The notes: generated by a model not told the origin, from the sequence alone. Counted from the stretch's first letter, positions 1 through 9,451 are shown. The stretch: 15,418 bases of DNA from Amoebophrya sp. AT5.2 (GCA_005223375.1 RXOD01005189.1:1-15418), one strand, 5' to 3'. Program-made: numbers and translations.

Positions 1-9
1 TTCTTTGCT

Positions 10-41
10 GATCAAGACCGTGGCTGATGAAGACCGTGGGA
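10..41 (+). repeat. two-copy 16-nt direct tandem repeat
   Basis: Units at 10-25 and 26-41 are near-identical (GATCAAGACCGTGGCT and GATGAAGACCGTGGGA) and are followed by GATC. They lie upstream of the GT18-like exon in a stretch open in another frame up to a TGA near 61-63. It may belong to an earlier exon, but no GT donor follows, so I cannot connect it. Confidence 0.5.
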
Positions 42-129
42 GATCGGCAGACGAGGGGATCTGATAACGGCGAAGCCTAAACCTGAACCATCGGACCTGG
101 GAGGTTCTCGTTTTTTCAACCTCTAAAAG

Positions 130-1262
130 TCGGCAACGCAAAAGGCAGCACGGTGGTAAAGGCCGAGCACCGCAAGCGACTCCAGGACATGGCTCTCGTG
201 GACGACAGCATTGGCCGCGTGCGCTTCGATGTTTTGATTCAGAAAGCGGTTGATACAGAGATCATGGAGGAGCAGCTGTCGGGGGTGGGTAGTTCTACTT
301 CATCGGGTAATAGTAAAAATTCCAATTCTCACTCACCCGCTCCTGCAGCAGCAGAAGAATCAGCTGGTGTGAGTGTAAGAAGCGATCTCGAGTACGATTA
401 CCGGTACCTGGTGACGCCGCAGACGTACGAAGCGTGGGAGAGCAGTATTCTGGAGGGAACCAATAAAGCTCTGAATCTGAATGGCAACGGCAAGAGAGCA
501 GAAGTATTCACCTCCGCGAACGCTTTGCTGAGCTGGCACGGCTTCACGGACAGCGTGCCCTCTGCGCCGACGATTGAGATGGACTGGCCACACATTCTGC
601 AACGCTGGTCCTCCTCCTCTTCCACGACTGGTAAAAAGAACACCAAGTCCGCATTTGCCAAACTCGTCGGGGTTGGGAGCAGCAGAGACGTGGAACAGGA
701 GCTGCAGGTGCAGGTCCTCGCGTACAGGCGGGAAGAGTACGTGGAGGTCCGCAAGGCTTTCCAACTCTACAAGGACCACGCGCGGGGGGGAAGGAAGGGC
801 ATTCTGTGGGTGCGGGCGCACTGGCAGCCGGAAAAGACCCTGATCGCGCTCGTGGAGAGACGGTCGATGGGGGCGAAGCGGGTGTTGCGTGGGGGCGAAG
901 GCCAGCACCAGGGAGGTGGCTCCGCCCTGGTACTGGCCTTCGACGCGGCGAAGCACGTCTTCGTCGCCGCGGAAAAGACGCTCCAATCCTGCAACATGGT
1001 GTGCACTTCTACTGGAAGATCCTACAAGTGTGTCGAGGAGGATTTACATTTGGCAAACACGTGCGAGGTGCTGTTGAAGCACTTTCCGTGCGAAATGGGG
1101 TGCGGGAACCAGGAGGGAAGGGAACTGCCGGCCTACGTGCCGCTGACCGCGAACGCCCTCACCTCCCAACAGTGTCTGGTCACCTTCTCGCCCACCTCTC
1201 CGCGGTGCGACGCACAGCACGCGGTCACCAGGAGACTTTGCGTCTGTCGGAAGATGCCCTAG
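130..1262 (+). CDS. 3'-terminal exon of a protein with a C-terminal GT18/MGAT5-like Cys-rich module (5' end missing)
   Basis: The frame is open from 87 to a TAG at 1260-1262 and has no ATG before 189, so this is probably a last exon entered by splicing. The best acceptor is the AG at 128-129 after a T-rich tract. The last ~110 residues hold about ten cysteines in the order SCNMVC, YKC, NTC, FPCEMGC, QQC, RC, then TRRLCVCR, with ELPAYVP between them. This spacing resembles the C-terminal Cys-rich module of alpha-1,6-mannosylglycoprotein 6-beta-N-acetylglucosaminyltransferase (GT18, MGAT5), a Golgi N-glycan branching enzyme. The sugar-nucleotide-binding core is not recognisable in the visible part. 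The first half contains a Ser/Asn-rich linker and an unassigned region (EYDYRYLVTPQTYEAW). An in-frame ATG at 189 could start a shorter protein. The C-terminal similarity is by eye; enzyme activity is not shown. Confidence 0.55.
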
Positions 1263-1674
1263 CCCTCTGTGGAGCCCTAGAAAGAATGGCACCTAAAATA
1301 AGGCGCCTTGGTTGATGCATTTCTTGTGAATTATCATTATGTTGGGCGGGTGCGGTGGGACTTTATCATACTTCACGTTGTTCGATTTTGAGACGGACCC
1401 ATGAAGAATTGGTGATTTTGGTCAGGCTGGTTCTGGACCCTTGCTAGTGCTAGGGTTCGGAGGTCGATCAGATCATCAGGTTGTTCTTGTTTCTGTTCCT
1501 CTTGCTTCTCTTCCAGTGGCTGCTGTTATCGTCCCGTCGTTCAGCTGTTGCAAGGTACTGCTGCACCCACGAACACATCACTTGTGCGCGACATCAAAAC
1601 CGGGAGGCAAACGCAAACGAGGAGGCCTCGCCAGTCCAGCAAAGAAATAGAATGTTTACCGACGGACGAAGACG
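1263..1674. other. intergenic region, presumed 3' UTR plus promoter
   Basis: No convincing coding frame. Two overlapping plus-strand ORFs (1441-1650, 1481-1699) are rich in Leu, Val, Arg or Cys without plausible domains. No AATAAA-type signal or obvious TATA box stands out. Confidence 0.5.
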
Positions 1675-4600
1675 ATGCATGCTGTTGAGCAGATGGTGAG
1701 CTCTTCGTCCTGCCACACAGTTGTCTGATACTAGCTTGGTAGATCATTCAAAGCGAAAGCGAAACCGTTACCATTCATTCCGTAAACGACGAGGAAATAA
1801 AGCGAATCGATCGACGACGATGTCGCCCACGGCGTCGGGAACTGCAACTGGCGGCTGCTTCCAGGAGGAGTTAGCCGCGATGTCCACCACGAACACCGGC
1901 GCGATGATGATCCTGCCCACAGCAACCGCCGGTGAGGAAGATCCCTTGAATGGTGCTATTCCAGAGGAGCATTTCATCTACCCTTCGCATGTCATCTGCC
2001 ACGAGGACCCCGCGTTGTTTCATCAAGGAACCGCCAGGGGCGCAGCTGCGGGAACAAAGACCAACTGGCGCGGCAGTCTTCGACCGCGCAGGGACTTCTG
2101 CTGGGACCTGGCGCAAAAAGGCTACTGTCCGCGGGGCGCGGCGTGCACGTGGGACCACGGGGAGTACGGCTACTACAATGCCAATGCTGGCGGCAGAGGT
2201 GCCAAAGCTGGAAAGCAAGGTGCTAAAGCTACTGCATCTTCTAGAGGACCCCTTCGAAGTACTACTTCATCTACATCTACATCAACTACATTAAAGATAG
2301 GTTTGGGTTATAGACTTCTTGGCGTTGGCTCTACCACTGACTGCCACTGTCTGGTCAACAGGTGCGAGCAAGGGGTACATGGAGAAAAATTCTAATTATT
2401 GGTCGTCGAGCAAACCCGGCAAGTCGAAGGGAAACTCCTACCACGGTTTTCCACCCGGCAAGCCGAAGGGAAACTACCTTCAGAAGGGCACCTCCAACTC
2501 GACGTCCAGCCACGCCTCCGGAAAGGGTAAGGGAAACTACAGCTCCAATTTAAAGGCAGCTCGTGGTAGTTCCGGAGAGGTGGACGAAAAGTCCACGTCA
2601 AAGCCAGCTGCTGGTGGTCACGGTGGCGCGGCGTTAGATGAATCTTCTGGAGTTCTTGAAGCCTCCCTGACCTGCTGTGCTGCCGGGCCGGACGAATTCG
2701 GGTTCCTAACTCCGCCACCGCCCCCGCCGCCAGTTGCTGTGGCAGCAGGAGCTCCCCGGGCGGCTACTAGTGGGAGTAAGGAACCAGAACCACCCTCCAC
2801 CTCGACCGCGACCTCCTCCTGTGGCAGTGAACTGCAACCCTGCCAGGTAGTGGAGGAAGCAAAAATCGACGAAAAGCAGGAGCAACCGCAACCAGCGAAC
2901 AGGAGTCGCCGAAGTATGTCTTCCCTGGCACTCAGCCGGCAGAAGCTCGACACGCTGCTTTTGAAAAATAGGAAGCAGAAACAGCGAACCGCCACCGGAA
3001 CCGATGCAACATCTTCATCCGCGAAGCAGCTCTTGTGCGCCGGCAGTTCTTGTGCGACAAAGCTCCCGTTCTTGGATTCTACTTCGTCGGAAGACATTGC
3101 GAAGAAGGCCGCGACCGACGAAACGGAGGCTCCTCCAGCGCCGGCGGAGAAAGATCTTCATGCAGAAGGAAACGCGGAAGACCTGAGTCTGACGGGGCGG
3201 GAGCTGCAAAGTGGATCAACAGCCACCTCGACGGCGCTCGTTCCAGTTGGCAATCAACGCAATCATCACAAAGGATCAGGAGCAACTTCGAAGGGCGGTG
3301 CTGGTCCACCAGGAAACTACGGATATTACGGAAAGAACAGTTCTTTTCCTTGGGGAGGCGGGATGGTCCCTCCGCCCTGGGCGGGCGGACAGATGATGCC
3401 AGCCTGGATGCTCCACCAGCTCCTCCATCCGCAGTATCTTCAGATGGGTGGTCCAGGTGGAAAGGCTTTCGGCAACAAGGGGCTCTCGACCTCGTCTTGG
3501 GGGTCGTCCCGGACAACGTCAAAAGGAGGTGCCGCGCCAGCCGGAAAGTTCCGCGAGAACGGATTTTTTGACCACCAGCTTCCCCAGAGCAGGGTACCAG
3601 GGCCGTGGGTCGCGGGTCCGGGAGGAGGATTTGGATACTATGCTGGAGGCAAGGGCGCAGCTCATCATACGGGCAGGCAGAGGCGGACGCGCGCGGGCAG
3701 CGACGGCGATATGATGAACAAGCTGCTACACAAAAAAATGAAACTGATGTCGGCCGCCGAGAAACAATCTCCGAAGCTGGAAGACGAGAAGCACAATAAA
3801 CAAGCTCCGAAGGAGCAGGAGTTGGAAGAGGAAAAGAATAGCCCGGGGACCGAGAACACCGAGAAACGACCGATCGCGGCCGATCTTCCAGAGGAACAAG
3901 AACCCGCAACTGTGACAACCCCAACTGACTCGCAAACGTGGGAGGAGGAGCAGCGCGCTTCCTATCTGAAGTACCGGCGTGCGGAGCAGAAGCGCCGCTT
4001 CCTCCGCGACCTGGTCCGCCTGAAACGAAGCAAAAAAGCGAGCTTGCTAGAAGGAGGATGGAAGACGAAAAAAGTAGTAGTAGCCGGAGATCTTCGGGTA
4101 GGAGATGCCGAAACGACGCCATCGAACACGGGAACCACCAAGCGGAGCCGTAGTGCAGCGGGAGACACAGATAGCGACCGAAAGAAGAAACCCAGACTAA
4201 AAGAGGGCGATGAGACCATGTTGAAAGAAGGCCTCCGCGAGAATAATAATTCTCCTGCTGGGGGAGTTGATGAAAAAGATGAAATTGGGCACGCGCCGAA
4301 AGATGCTGGCGGGGGCAACCGAGGCCGGCGAGAACAAGATGTTGGGGGAACTTCGTCATGGGGCTACTGGTATCCTTTGGAAAATAAATAAAACAAATTC
4401 AATTGATTTTGATTTTGTACCGGCCGAGCGCAAAAAACATCAGCCAATCGATCCCATATTTTCAGGCATCCTTCCGGCTGGGGCGACGCAGCTAGATCAG
4501 GCGGAGGTTGGCGCGGGTACGGATATCCGGGTTCTTACATTCCCGCGTACAACTACGCGGGAAGTCGGGCGTACGGGTGTTGGAATGGTCGCGGAGGCGG

Positions 4601-6437
4601 CGCCAACTACGGAGGAGCTGGAGGACGTGGCGGCAGAAGCTTCTACGACAGAAAGAGGGACAATGTTGGAGAGGCTGGTGCGGTTTCGGAGGACGTTGTT
4701 CTTGGAGAGGACATCAATCAACGGGATGAAGCTGAAACTGGTGAGGCCCGCGCGAGCGGCCGCGACGGCTGCCTGCTCGGCGAAAACAGCATCGACAAGA
4801 ACGTCGACGCTGTTCTCGACGAGCCGGCAGCTGCCGCAGGAGCGACGCCGCTGGTCGAGAACAAGATGATCGAGAGCGCTGCTAGCGCTCCAGAGCAGGA
4901 CGTCGTGGTCCCAGAGGACGTCGACGTCGGTGGTGGAAGTGCAGCGGCCGCGTCCACCAAACTCCCGGCGGAGTCCTCCGTTACTGTCGTTCATGCGGTC
5001 CCTCGCCGGAATCGCGAGAAGCAGCTCGCCGCAAAATTTCAAATCCCGCCGAAGATGACCACCAGGACGAGGGCTCCAACTACTTCAGCTTGTTCTGGAG
5101 CTGCTCCCTCCACGACGAGCGATCCGGATCCTTCGTTGCTGAAGGAAGAGAACAGTGCTGCAAAAGAAAAAGATGCGGAGGAAGCCGATTTGGCTGCCGA
5201 CGTGGTGGTGACCACGAATCCGTTGAAATCGCAGCTCTTCATGGACTTTGGCTCCGTCGAACCCGTGTATGTCAAAGAGCTCAGCACCACGCCGAAAAAC
5301 AATACCTCTTCAAGTGCAAGCGGCTCCTTCGCCTTCGACGAGTGCACGCCACTCCCGAAGCCAAAGGAATTGTCCACGACACCGCCGGCAAAGGCATCAA
5401 ACGCGAACAAGAACAAGTGTTTCTCGTCGTCGACATCAAAGTTTTCCTCATCTTCTTCTCTGGAGCAGTCAAAGCTTGAAAGCACGGGAATGCTGAATAC
5501 GACGGTGGGCTCTTTTTTGGATTTGGGGGAGGAGGAGGGAAGCGCACTCCTGAACACGACAGCCCTTCTCAGCGGGGACGACGATTCCCTCCTCGTAGGA
5601 GGCGGAGATTCAGATTTGCACGATGGCTCTGCGGCAGAGCAGAAGCTTGTCGCTGGAGAAGGGGCAAGCGGCGCAAGCACGACCATCTTGGCAGGCGGGG
5701 CGGTGGGTAATATCGCAGTGGCAGGGACAGCAATAACAAATGAGGGACCTACTTCGGACGATGTTCACTTCACGCTTCAAAGCCCCAACCTGTCGAAGAG
5801 CTGCGCAAAGCAGGCGCGCGCAGCTGGGGAGCAGTTGCCGGAGGGGGCGAGCGTGAAGGATGATGAAGCTGACGGTGAAATAGTAGTTGAGAAAGCTGCT
5901 GCGGAGGAGCAAGATGATGAACAAAGTACCTCCACGACGGCGAAAGGCAAAGGCAAAAAGGTGAAGGGAGCATGTTCCAAGGGACCCTCTACTTCGAAGG
6001 GCGGCTCCTACAAGGGCGGCCAGACAAAGGCATCCTCGGGAGCTACATCATCTTCTACATACGACGGGTCGTATTCATCCTATTCGGCGGCTGCTATGCA
6101 CCAATACTACTACGACCCCTACGGACTCCACCAGTGGTACTACGGTTGCCCCCCAAACCCGGCATACGGTATTTGCGGCGTCCACTACCTTCCCGGCGGC
6201 CCGTATGGTTATAACTACAACAATGGTTTTGTAGCAGGATCCACCGGCGGCGGGGCGGGCGGGAAAAATAAAGGAAAGAATGTTCTTCAGCCGGGAAACA
6301 GCGGCGGAAAGGGTAATATCAAGGGGAGCGGGAACGGGAAAGGAAAACAGAAGCAGAACTACCCGTCGGAGGAAGCTGAACAAGAGGAGAAGCAGAACAC
6401 GGAAGGTCCTTGCAATTGCATCTACTCCAAGACGTAA
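1675..6437 (+). CDS. large low-complexity protein with one CCCH zinc finger (four exons)
   Basis: Proposed exons are 1675-1695, 1721-2300, 2362-4369 and 4466-6437. The introns of 61 nt (2301-2361) and 96 nt (4370-4465) are GT-AG and restore frame exactly; spliced length 4581 nt gives 1526 residues. If the 25-nt first intron (1696-1720) is not real, the start is ATG 1820 and the protein has 1486 residues. One zinc finger lies at 2099-2158 (CWDLAQKGYCPRGAACTWDH, residues ~134-153), spaced C-x8-C-x5-C-x3-H, typical of RNA-binding CCCH fingers. The remainder is disordered: PGKSKGN/PGKPKGN repeats after 2408, a proline run near 2710, Gly/Tyr/Trp patches (near 3320-3460, 4500-4640, 6055-6230), acidic Ser/Thr stretches and a basic helix (YLKYRRAEQKRRFLRDLVRL, from ~3963). 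Such composition suits an RNP- or condensate-forming protein; that is inference. The 3' end is uncertain because donors at 6406 and 6434 can both splice to 6510. Confidence 0.78.
1696..1720 (+). other. candidate 25-nt intron at the CCCH gene start
   Basis: It runs from GTGAGC to CACACAG with a pyrimidine-rich centre. Upstream, an ATG at 1675 opens a 7-codon exon (MHAVEQM) that joins in phase to the frame open from 1721. Without it, that frame has no ATG until 1820. Confidence 0.4.
2301..2361 (+). other. 61-nt GT-AG intron of the CCCH gene
   Basis: The donor is ATAG|GTTTGG and the acceptor CAACAG|GTGCG. The upstream exon ends one base into a codon and the downstream exon supplies two bases (G|GT, Gly), moving the frame from the zinc-finger ORF to the Gly/Lys-repeat ORF. 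Confidence 0.8.
4370..4465 (+). other. 96-nt GT-AG intron of the CCCH gene
   Basis: The donor is TACTG|GTATCC and the acceptor CATATTTTCAG|GCATCC. The join makes TG|G (Trp) inside a continuous Gly/Tyr/Trp-rich stretch (SSWGYW then HPSGWGDAARSGGGW). The intron contains stop codons in the exon-2 frame and is AT-rich compared with its exons. Confidence 0.85.
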
Positions 6438-6509
6438 AAGTCGAAACTTGTGTGGCCGTGCGTTGTTGTTGAGCCAAATATTAAATGCTTTTCTTTGTAT
6501 TCACATCAG

Positions 6510-7031
6510 GGACAGACGAAGTGGGTGCGACTGCCGCAAGCGGTACAGCTGCCGCTCGCGATACAGCTGCCGCGAGCGGTACAGCTCATCCGGACGACCG
6601 TCATTCGACATCTCCTCGTCGTAGGAGCCGAGGTACTTGTAATAAACATAAAGTAGGTAAGTACTTAGTTTAGTAGATGTAGATGAACCTCATCTTCTTC
6701 TTCACTTCAAGCTCAAAGATAGATAGGCATAGGATCATGATGATTTGAATTGATCTGATCCGATCATCGAATTGGTATTAAATACGCTACAGGTAAAGGT
6801 GATCAAGACGTCGAAGATCGCCCCTCCTCGCTGCCGCGGCCAAAAAAAAAATCTGCGGATTTTCACGCGCTCCTGCCGCCGCACGAGGTGGAGCGCAGGA
6901 AGGCCCCTCTCGTCGGCCCCCCCGACCCCCTTCACGACGCCGCGAAGAAGGTCGTGCACCTCCAGCTGGAGAAGAACGACTTCCTGCAAAATATGGTGGG
7001 ACCAGATGGTAAGCGGGCAAGTGGTAAGTGA
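6510..7031 (+). CDS. two spliced exons, either the 3' continuation of the CCCH gene or a separate small gene; function unknown
   Basis: Exon 6510-6632 follows a good acceptor (TATTCACATCAG) and joins exon 6793-7008 across a 160-nt GT-AG intron (6633-6792) in phase (G|GT). Upstream, a donor at 6406 (GAAG|GTCCTT) joins 6510 in phase, which would fuse these exons to the CCCH gene. Alternatively, an ATG at 6485 starts a small protein. The second exon has strong GC bias at third positions and reads ADFHALLPPHEVERRKAPLV, then PPDPLHDAAKKVVHLQLEKN, an amphipathic charged helix. I recognise no family. The frame enters the inverted repeat at 6992 and stops at TGA 7029-7031 unless spliced at the donor-like GTAAGC (7009) or GTAAGT (7024). 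No later plus-strand exon is visible. Confidence 0.5.
6531..6584 (+). repeat. 18-nt tandem repeat, three copies
   Basis: Units at 6531-6548, 6549-6566 and 6567-6584 (CTGCCGCAAGCGGTACAG type) differ at a few bases. In one spliced frame they encode Ala/Thr/Gly/Ser-rich repeats (TAASGT, TAAARD types); in the frame reached from donor 6434 they encode Cys/Arg/Tyr/Ser repeats (RYSCRS type). The array is open in all three forward frames. Confidence 0.8.
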
Positions 7032-7431
7032 TTTTTTTGTGGGGGTCCTCGGGCTGCCCCTTGATTGCCCTTCCAAAGGGTCGCGAAAGGGGCAGAAAAG
7101 CAGCTATCCGCAGTCGGCAGACCACCCACTGCCAAATCTGCACCCCACGGGCCACGCCTACACTTAGGCAATCGCAGTAGAAGTAGATCTAGAAGAACTA
7201 GATCCGATCGCCATACTACTGGCACTGGGCGCCTTTTTTGCTACTAACTTATGTCCCTTCGCCGCCTCGCCCTCGCCCTCGTCCTCCCACTCCCCACCAT
7301 GGGGCATCTCTGAAACCGCCCGGGTGTTTCACACCCGGGCAGACTTCAGAGCGCCTTAACGCACTCGCCACCCAAGGGAACCCATTACACAGCACTTACC
7401 AGTTGGCCACTTACCACCTGGTCCCGCCATA
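6992..7431. mobile_element. 440-bp TIR element with donor-like splice sites in its termini
   Basis: The left end (6992-7030) and the reverse complement of the right end (7393-7431) are 39 nt each and match at about 34 positions. Both begin TATGG, then GGGACCAG, and contain two GGTAAG sites about 15 nt apart. The flanking duplication is at most TA. No transposase is encoded; the interior is non-coding-like and has a strong hairpin. Coding frames from both sides (plus from the left, minus from the right) run into the repeats. It resembles a MITE or introner. In minus orientation an intron from GT 7414 to AG 6984 is possible but leads to a stop after 17 codons. Confidence 0.7.
7308..7351. repeat. 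44-nt hairpin inside the TIR element
   Basis: A perfect 10-bp stem (GCCCGGGTGT and ACACCCGGGC) with a TTC loop is extended, after a 3-4 nt mismatch, by a 7-bp outer stem (CTCTGAA and TTCAGAG). No run of T follows, so a bacterial terminator is not suggested. It is probably part of the element's secondary structure. Confidence 0.75.
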
Positions 7432-8681
7432 GGCAACTTTCGCGTCGTACTCAGCCCGGACCTCTCGGAGTACGGCGTCCGCGTGCAACGCCATCCCCAG
7501 TGCAGCCGCCTCTTGCTCCGCCTGCTTAGCGAAGGGCCCGGCGGCGGCCGCGGCGCGGTCCATTTCCCGGTAGAGCAGCTGCTGGTACTCGTCGCGCGTA
7601 CGCATGCTGCCGCGCACGACGCCTTCGTCGAGGTGGTCCACAAGGTCCTGGGTGATTTTGTTCATCACGGCGTGCTCACGAGCGATCTCCAGATCCACCT
7701 GCAGCTCCACGTCGTGCGACGAGAGCTGCACGCCGTCGTCCATCTGGTTCCGGGGTTTACCATCTTCCGTTCTTCGAACCTCTGCAAGAAGAGCCGGGCC
7801 GAGGCGAGCGTGCATCTTCGGACTCATGACCTTCTCGAAAAGACTCTTACTCGCCCGGGTGGCGTACGGACTGTCGCGGTGGTCGGGAAGTGGTGATGGC
7901 AATAGCGAGCTCGGCTTCTCAAAAACGTTCGACCCGACCAGCGTCACCGCAGAAGTGGTGGGAACGGAAACCTGAACAGAGAATCGGTCGCACTTGTTGC
8001 AGCACGTTGCAATCTTTCTAGTACTACCAAAAAGAACAGCAACAGCAGCGTCGGTCTCGGTCGTGTCGATGATCGCCAGAAGATGTTGATGCGCTCACGC
8101 TCGTCAGACATTTTTCATTGGCAGTAAATGTAAACATTATCGCGAACAAGAAGTGGCGCTGGATCTAGAAACACAAACGCATCTAATCTTTGTGAAGCGT
8201 TAATATGGGTGCATCAAGAAGACAGCCCAGGGGGAAAAACGTAGCAGGAAAAACGTAGCAGTAATCTTCCAAACTAAAAGCTAAAACAACATGGTACTAC
8301 CGGATCTAAATGCCTCCAGCTGAGTAGAATCACATCTGCGAGCTGCGCTGCGCGCTCGAGCTGGCCGATGCGCACATAGCCACGCAGGTCGCTCCACAGG
8401 CTTTGTACGTGCGTTGTGTTCTGCATGGTATGGCTCAACACCTCGCACTGGCGGTGTATCACCGCGATACACTGGCCCGCCTTGGGATTCCGCAAGTTCT
8501 GCCCCAACTGCACCAGCTTGTCGCAAATAATGCGCTTGGCGGCATCCGGGTTCGACTTCGACCCTCCCGTTCCGGGTGACGACCTGGATGCGGGAATGGG
8601 GGACTTCATCGTCGACGAAACGCTCCGCAGCTCGCCGCCGGCGGTGCGGTTACCGAGGGAAGTTGAGTAGAAAAGCGTCAT
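7411..8681 (-). CDS. unknown helical protein, probably two exons (8681-8301, 7971-7415/7411)
   Basis: The ATG at 8681 opens a 127-codon exon ending at the donor CCG|GTAGTACC (8300). Acceptor TCTGTTCAG (ends 7972) continues in the same phase, giving about 313 residues to TAA 7413-7411. Codon third positions are strongly GC in the second exon. The first half has a Ser/Pro/Gly linker, then a helical part (IICDKLVQLGQNLRNPKAGQ); the second half is charged and helical (HDVELQVDLEIAREHAVMNK, then RDEYQQLLYREMDRAAAAAG). No domain is recognised. Alternatives: the first exon is a separate 135-residue protein ending at 8274, or the second exon has its own start at ATG 8111 (28 codons, intron 8027-7972) with a hydrophobic stretch LLLLFFLV. 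The last residues (GGTRW) come from the inverted repeat, so the native C-terminus may be lost or lie beyond an intron starting at 7414. Confidence 0.6.
8233..8260 (+). repeat. exact 14-nt tandem duplication
   Basis: GGAAAAACGTAGCA occurs at 8233-8246 and again at 8247-8260. It lies in the putative intron or intergenic stretch between the two minus-strand coding blocks. Confidence 0.85.
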
Positions 8682-9130
8682 TTTTTGTTTCCCGCCAAGG
8701 CAACCTATGTAGTATAGTACGCTATCCCTACTTAACTACCGTCGAGCGTAAACATGAACACTATCACTAACACACATAGAAAGATACAACTACGGCTAAC
8801 GCTCACTGCCAGTGCCTCTGCCTCGGGGATTGGTTACGGTAATAAAGGTGATCGACGATGACGAAGTGCATGTGCCCGACTTGAACTTGATCTCAATGCA
8901 CCTCCCCCAACACCTGCATTCCGTGTAGAAAGATACATCATAGGTTTAAGTTTACTGCATGTAGTACTAAACTGATTGATATTTTTCTTGAGAAGTACAA
9001 GTACATGTAGACCTGCTCCCGCGCGGCAACTAGCCGGGGGTGAGACAAAGTATTGAAGCTTTCACCCAGTACTACATGCACATGACACTCGCCCCGATCC
9101 CGACCCGTGATCCAAAAACCGCACGAAAAA
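8682..9130. other. intergenic region
   Basis: Upstream of the minus-strand start at 8681. No coding frame on either strand has convincing composition. It contains the 13-bp inverted repeat listed separately. Confidence 0.5.
8956..9080. repeat. 13-bp perfect inverted repeat spanning 125 bp
   Basis: TGCATGTAGTACT at 8956-8968 is the exact reverse complement of AGTACTACATGCA at 9068-9080, with 99 nt between. No clear target duplication flanks it. It could be a degenerate MITE or a chance/regulatory palindrome. Confidence 0.5.
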
Positions 9131-9451
9131 ATGACGAGGAAAAAAAACTCTCGTGATGCATCACAAGACTGTGACTGCATCACCGACCGCAACGAAAACA
9201 AAGAAGTAGAAAAGAGGTCGAGCTTCACCCAGGAAAACATACAGACTCCCACGCAACGCCCAGGATCTGCATCCGGTACGAAAGAATCAATAGGATTGCT
9301 CGACTTCGTCTTACATCATCATCTTTTCTCCGCAGACTGGCAAGACAAACTCCTGACGCGCGGACTGCGTCAGAGTAGGGCCAACACTGTCTCGCCACTC
9401 CGCGCCACGGAGTACTCGAAAGGAAAGACGTCATCTCTGACTGTGTTGTAG
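9131..9451 (+). CDS. doubtful small hypothetical protein (106 aa)
   Basis: ATG 9131 opens a frame to TAG 9449-9451. The product is polar and basic (MTRKKNSRDASQDCDCITDR), with a more hydrophobic centre (GLLDFVLHHHLF). Third positions lack the GC bias of the better-supported genes, and no domain is recognised. It could be an exon of something larger or chance. Confidence 0.25.
   Translation: MTRKKNSRDASQDCDCITDRNENKEVEKRSSFTQENIQTPTQRPGSASGTKESIGLLDFVLHHHLFSADWQDKLLTRGLRQSRANTVSPLRATEYSKGKTSSLTVL

Noticed and set aside
1..129. TCGGCA repeated near 45-50 and 130-135 as a possible introner duplication in the GT18-like gene
   Set aside because: Joining the two copies does not preserve the open frames on each side, and no inverted repeats are evident.
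806..1315. 169-codon plus-strand ORF overlapping the GT18-like exon
   Set aside because: Gly/Arg-rich shadow; the other frame holds the ordered cysteines.
3079..4359. 426-codon minus-strand ORF opposite the CCCH gene
   Set aside because: Its Arg/Ser/Leu/Pro-rich text is an antisense shadow; the plus frame has coherent repeats and in-phase introns.
4267..4869. 200-codon plus-strand ORF bridging two CCCH exons
   Set aside because: It runs through the 96-nt intron in the wrong frame; the spliced frame gives a continuous Gly/Tyr-rich protein.
5039..5686. 215-codon minus-strand ORF
   Set aside because: Ser/Ala/Val/Phe-rich mirror of the plus-strand exon at 4466-6437, which continues in frame on both sides.
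6735..7076. 113-codon minus-strand ORF opposite 6793-7008
   Set aside because: It also has high GC at third positions, but it cannot be joined in phase to the minus-strand exon at 7415 and gives an FFFWPRQRGG-type text. The plus frame joins its neighbour in phase.
7308..7351. Strong GC hairpin as a bacterial terminator
   Set aside because: No T-run follows, it lies inside a eukaryotic TIR element, and nothing else here is bacterial.
7483..7896. 137-codon plus-strand ORF (His/Val-rich)
   Set aside because: Mirror of the codon-biased minus-strand exon 7971-7415.
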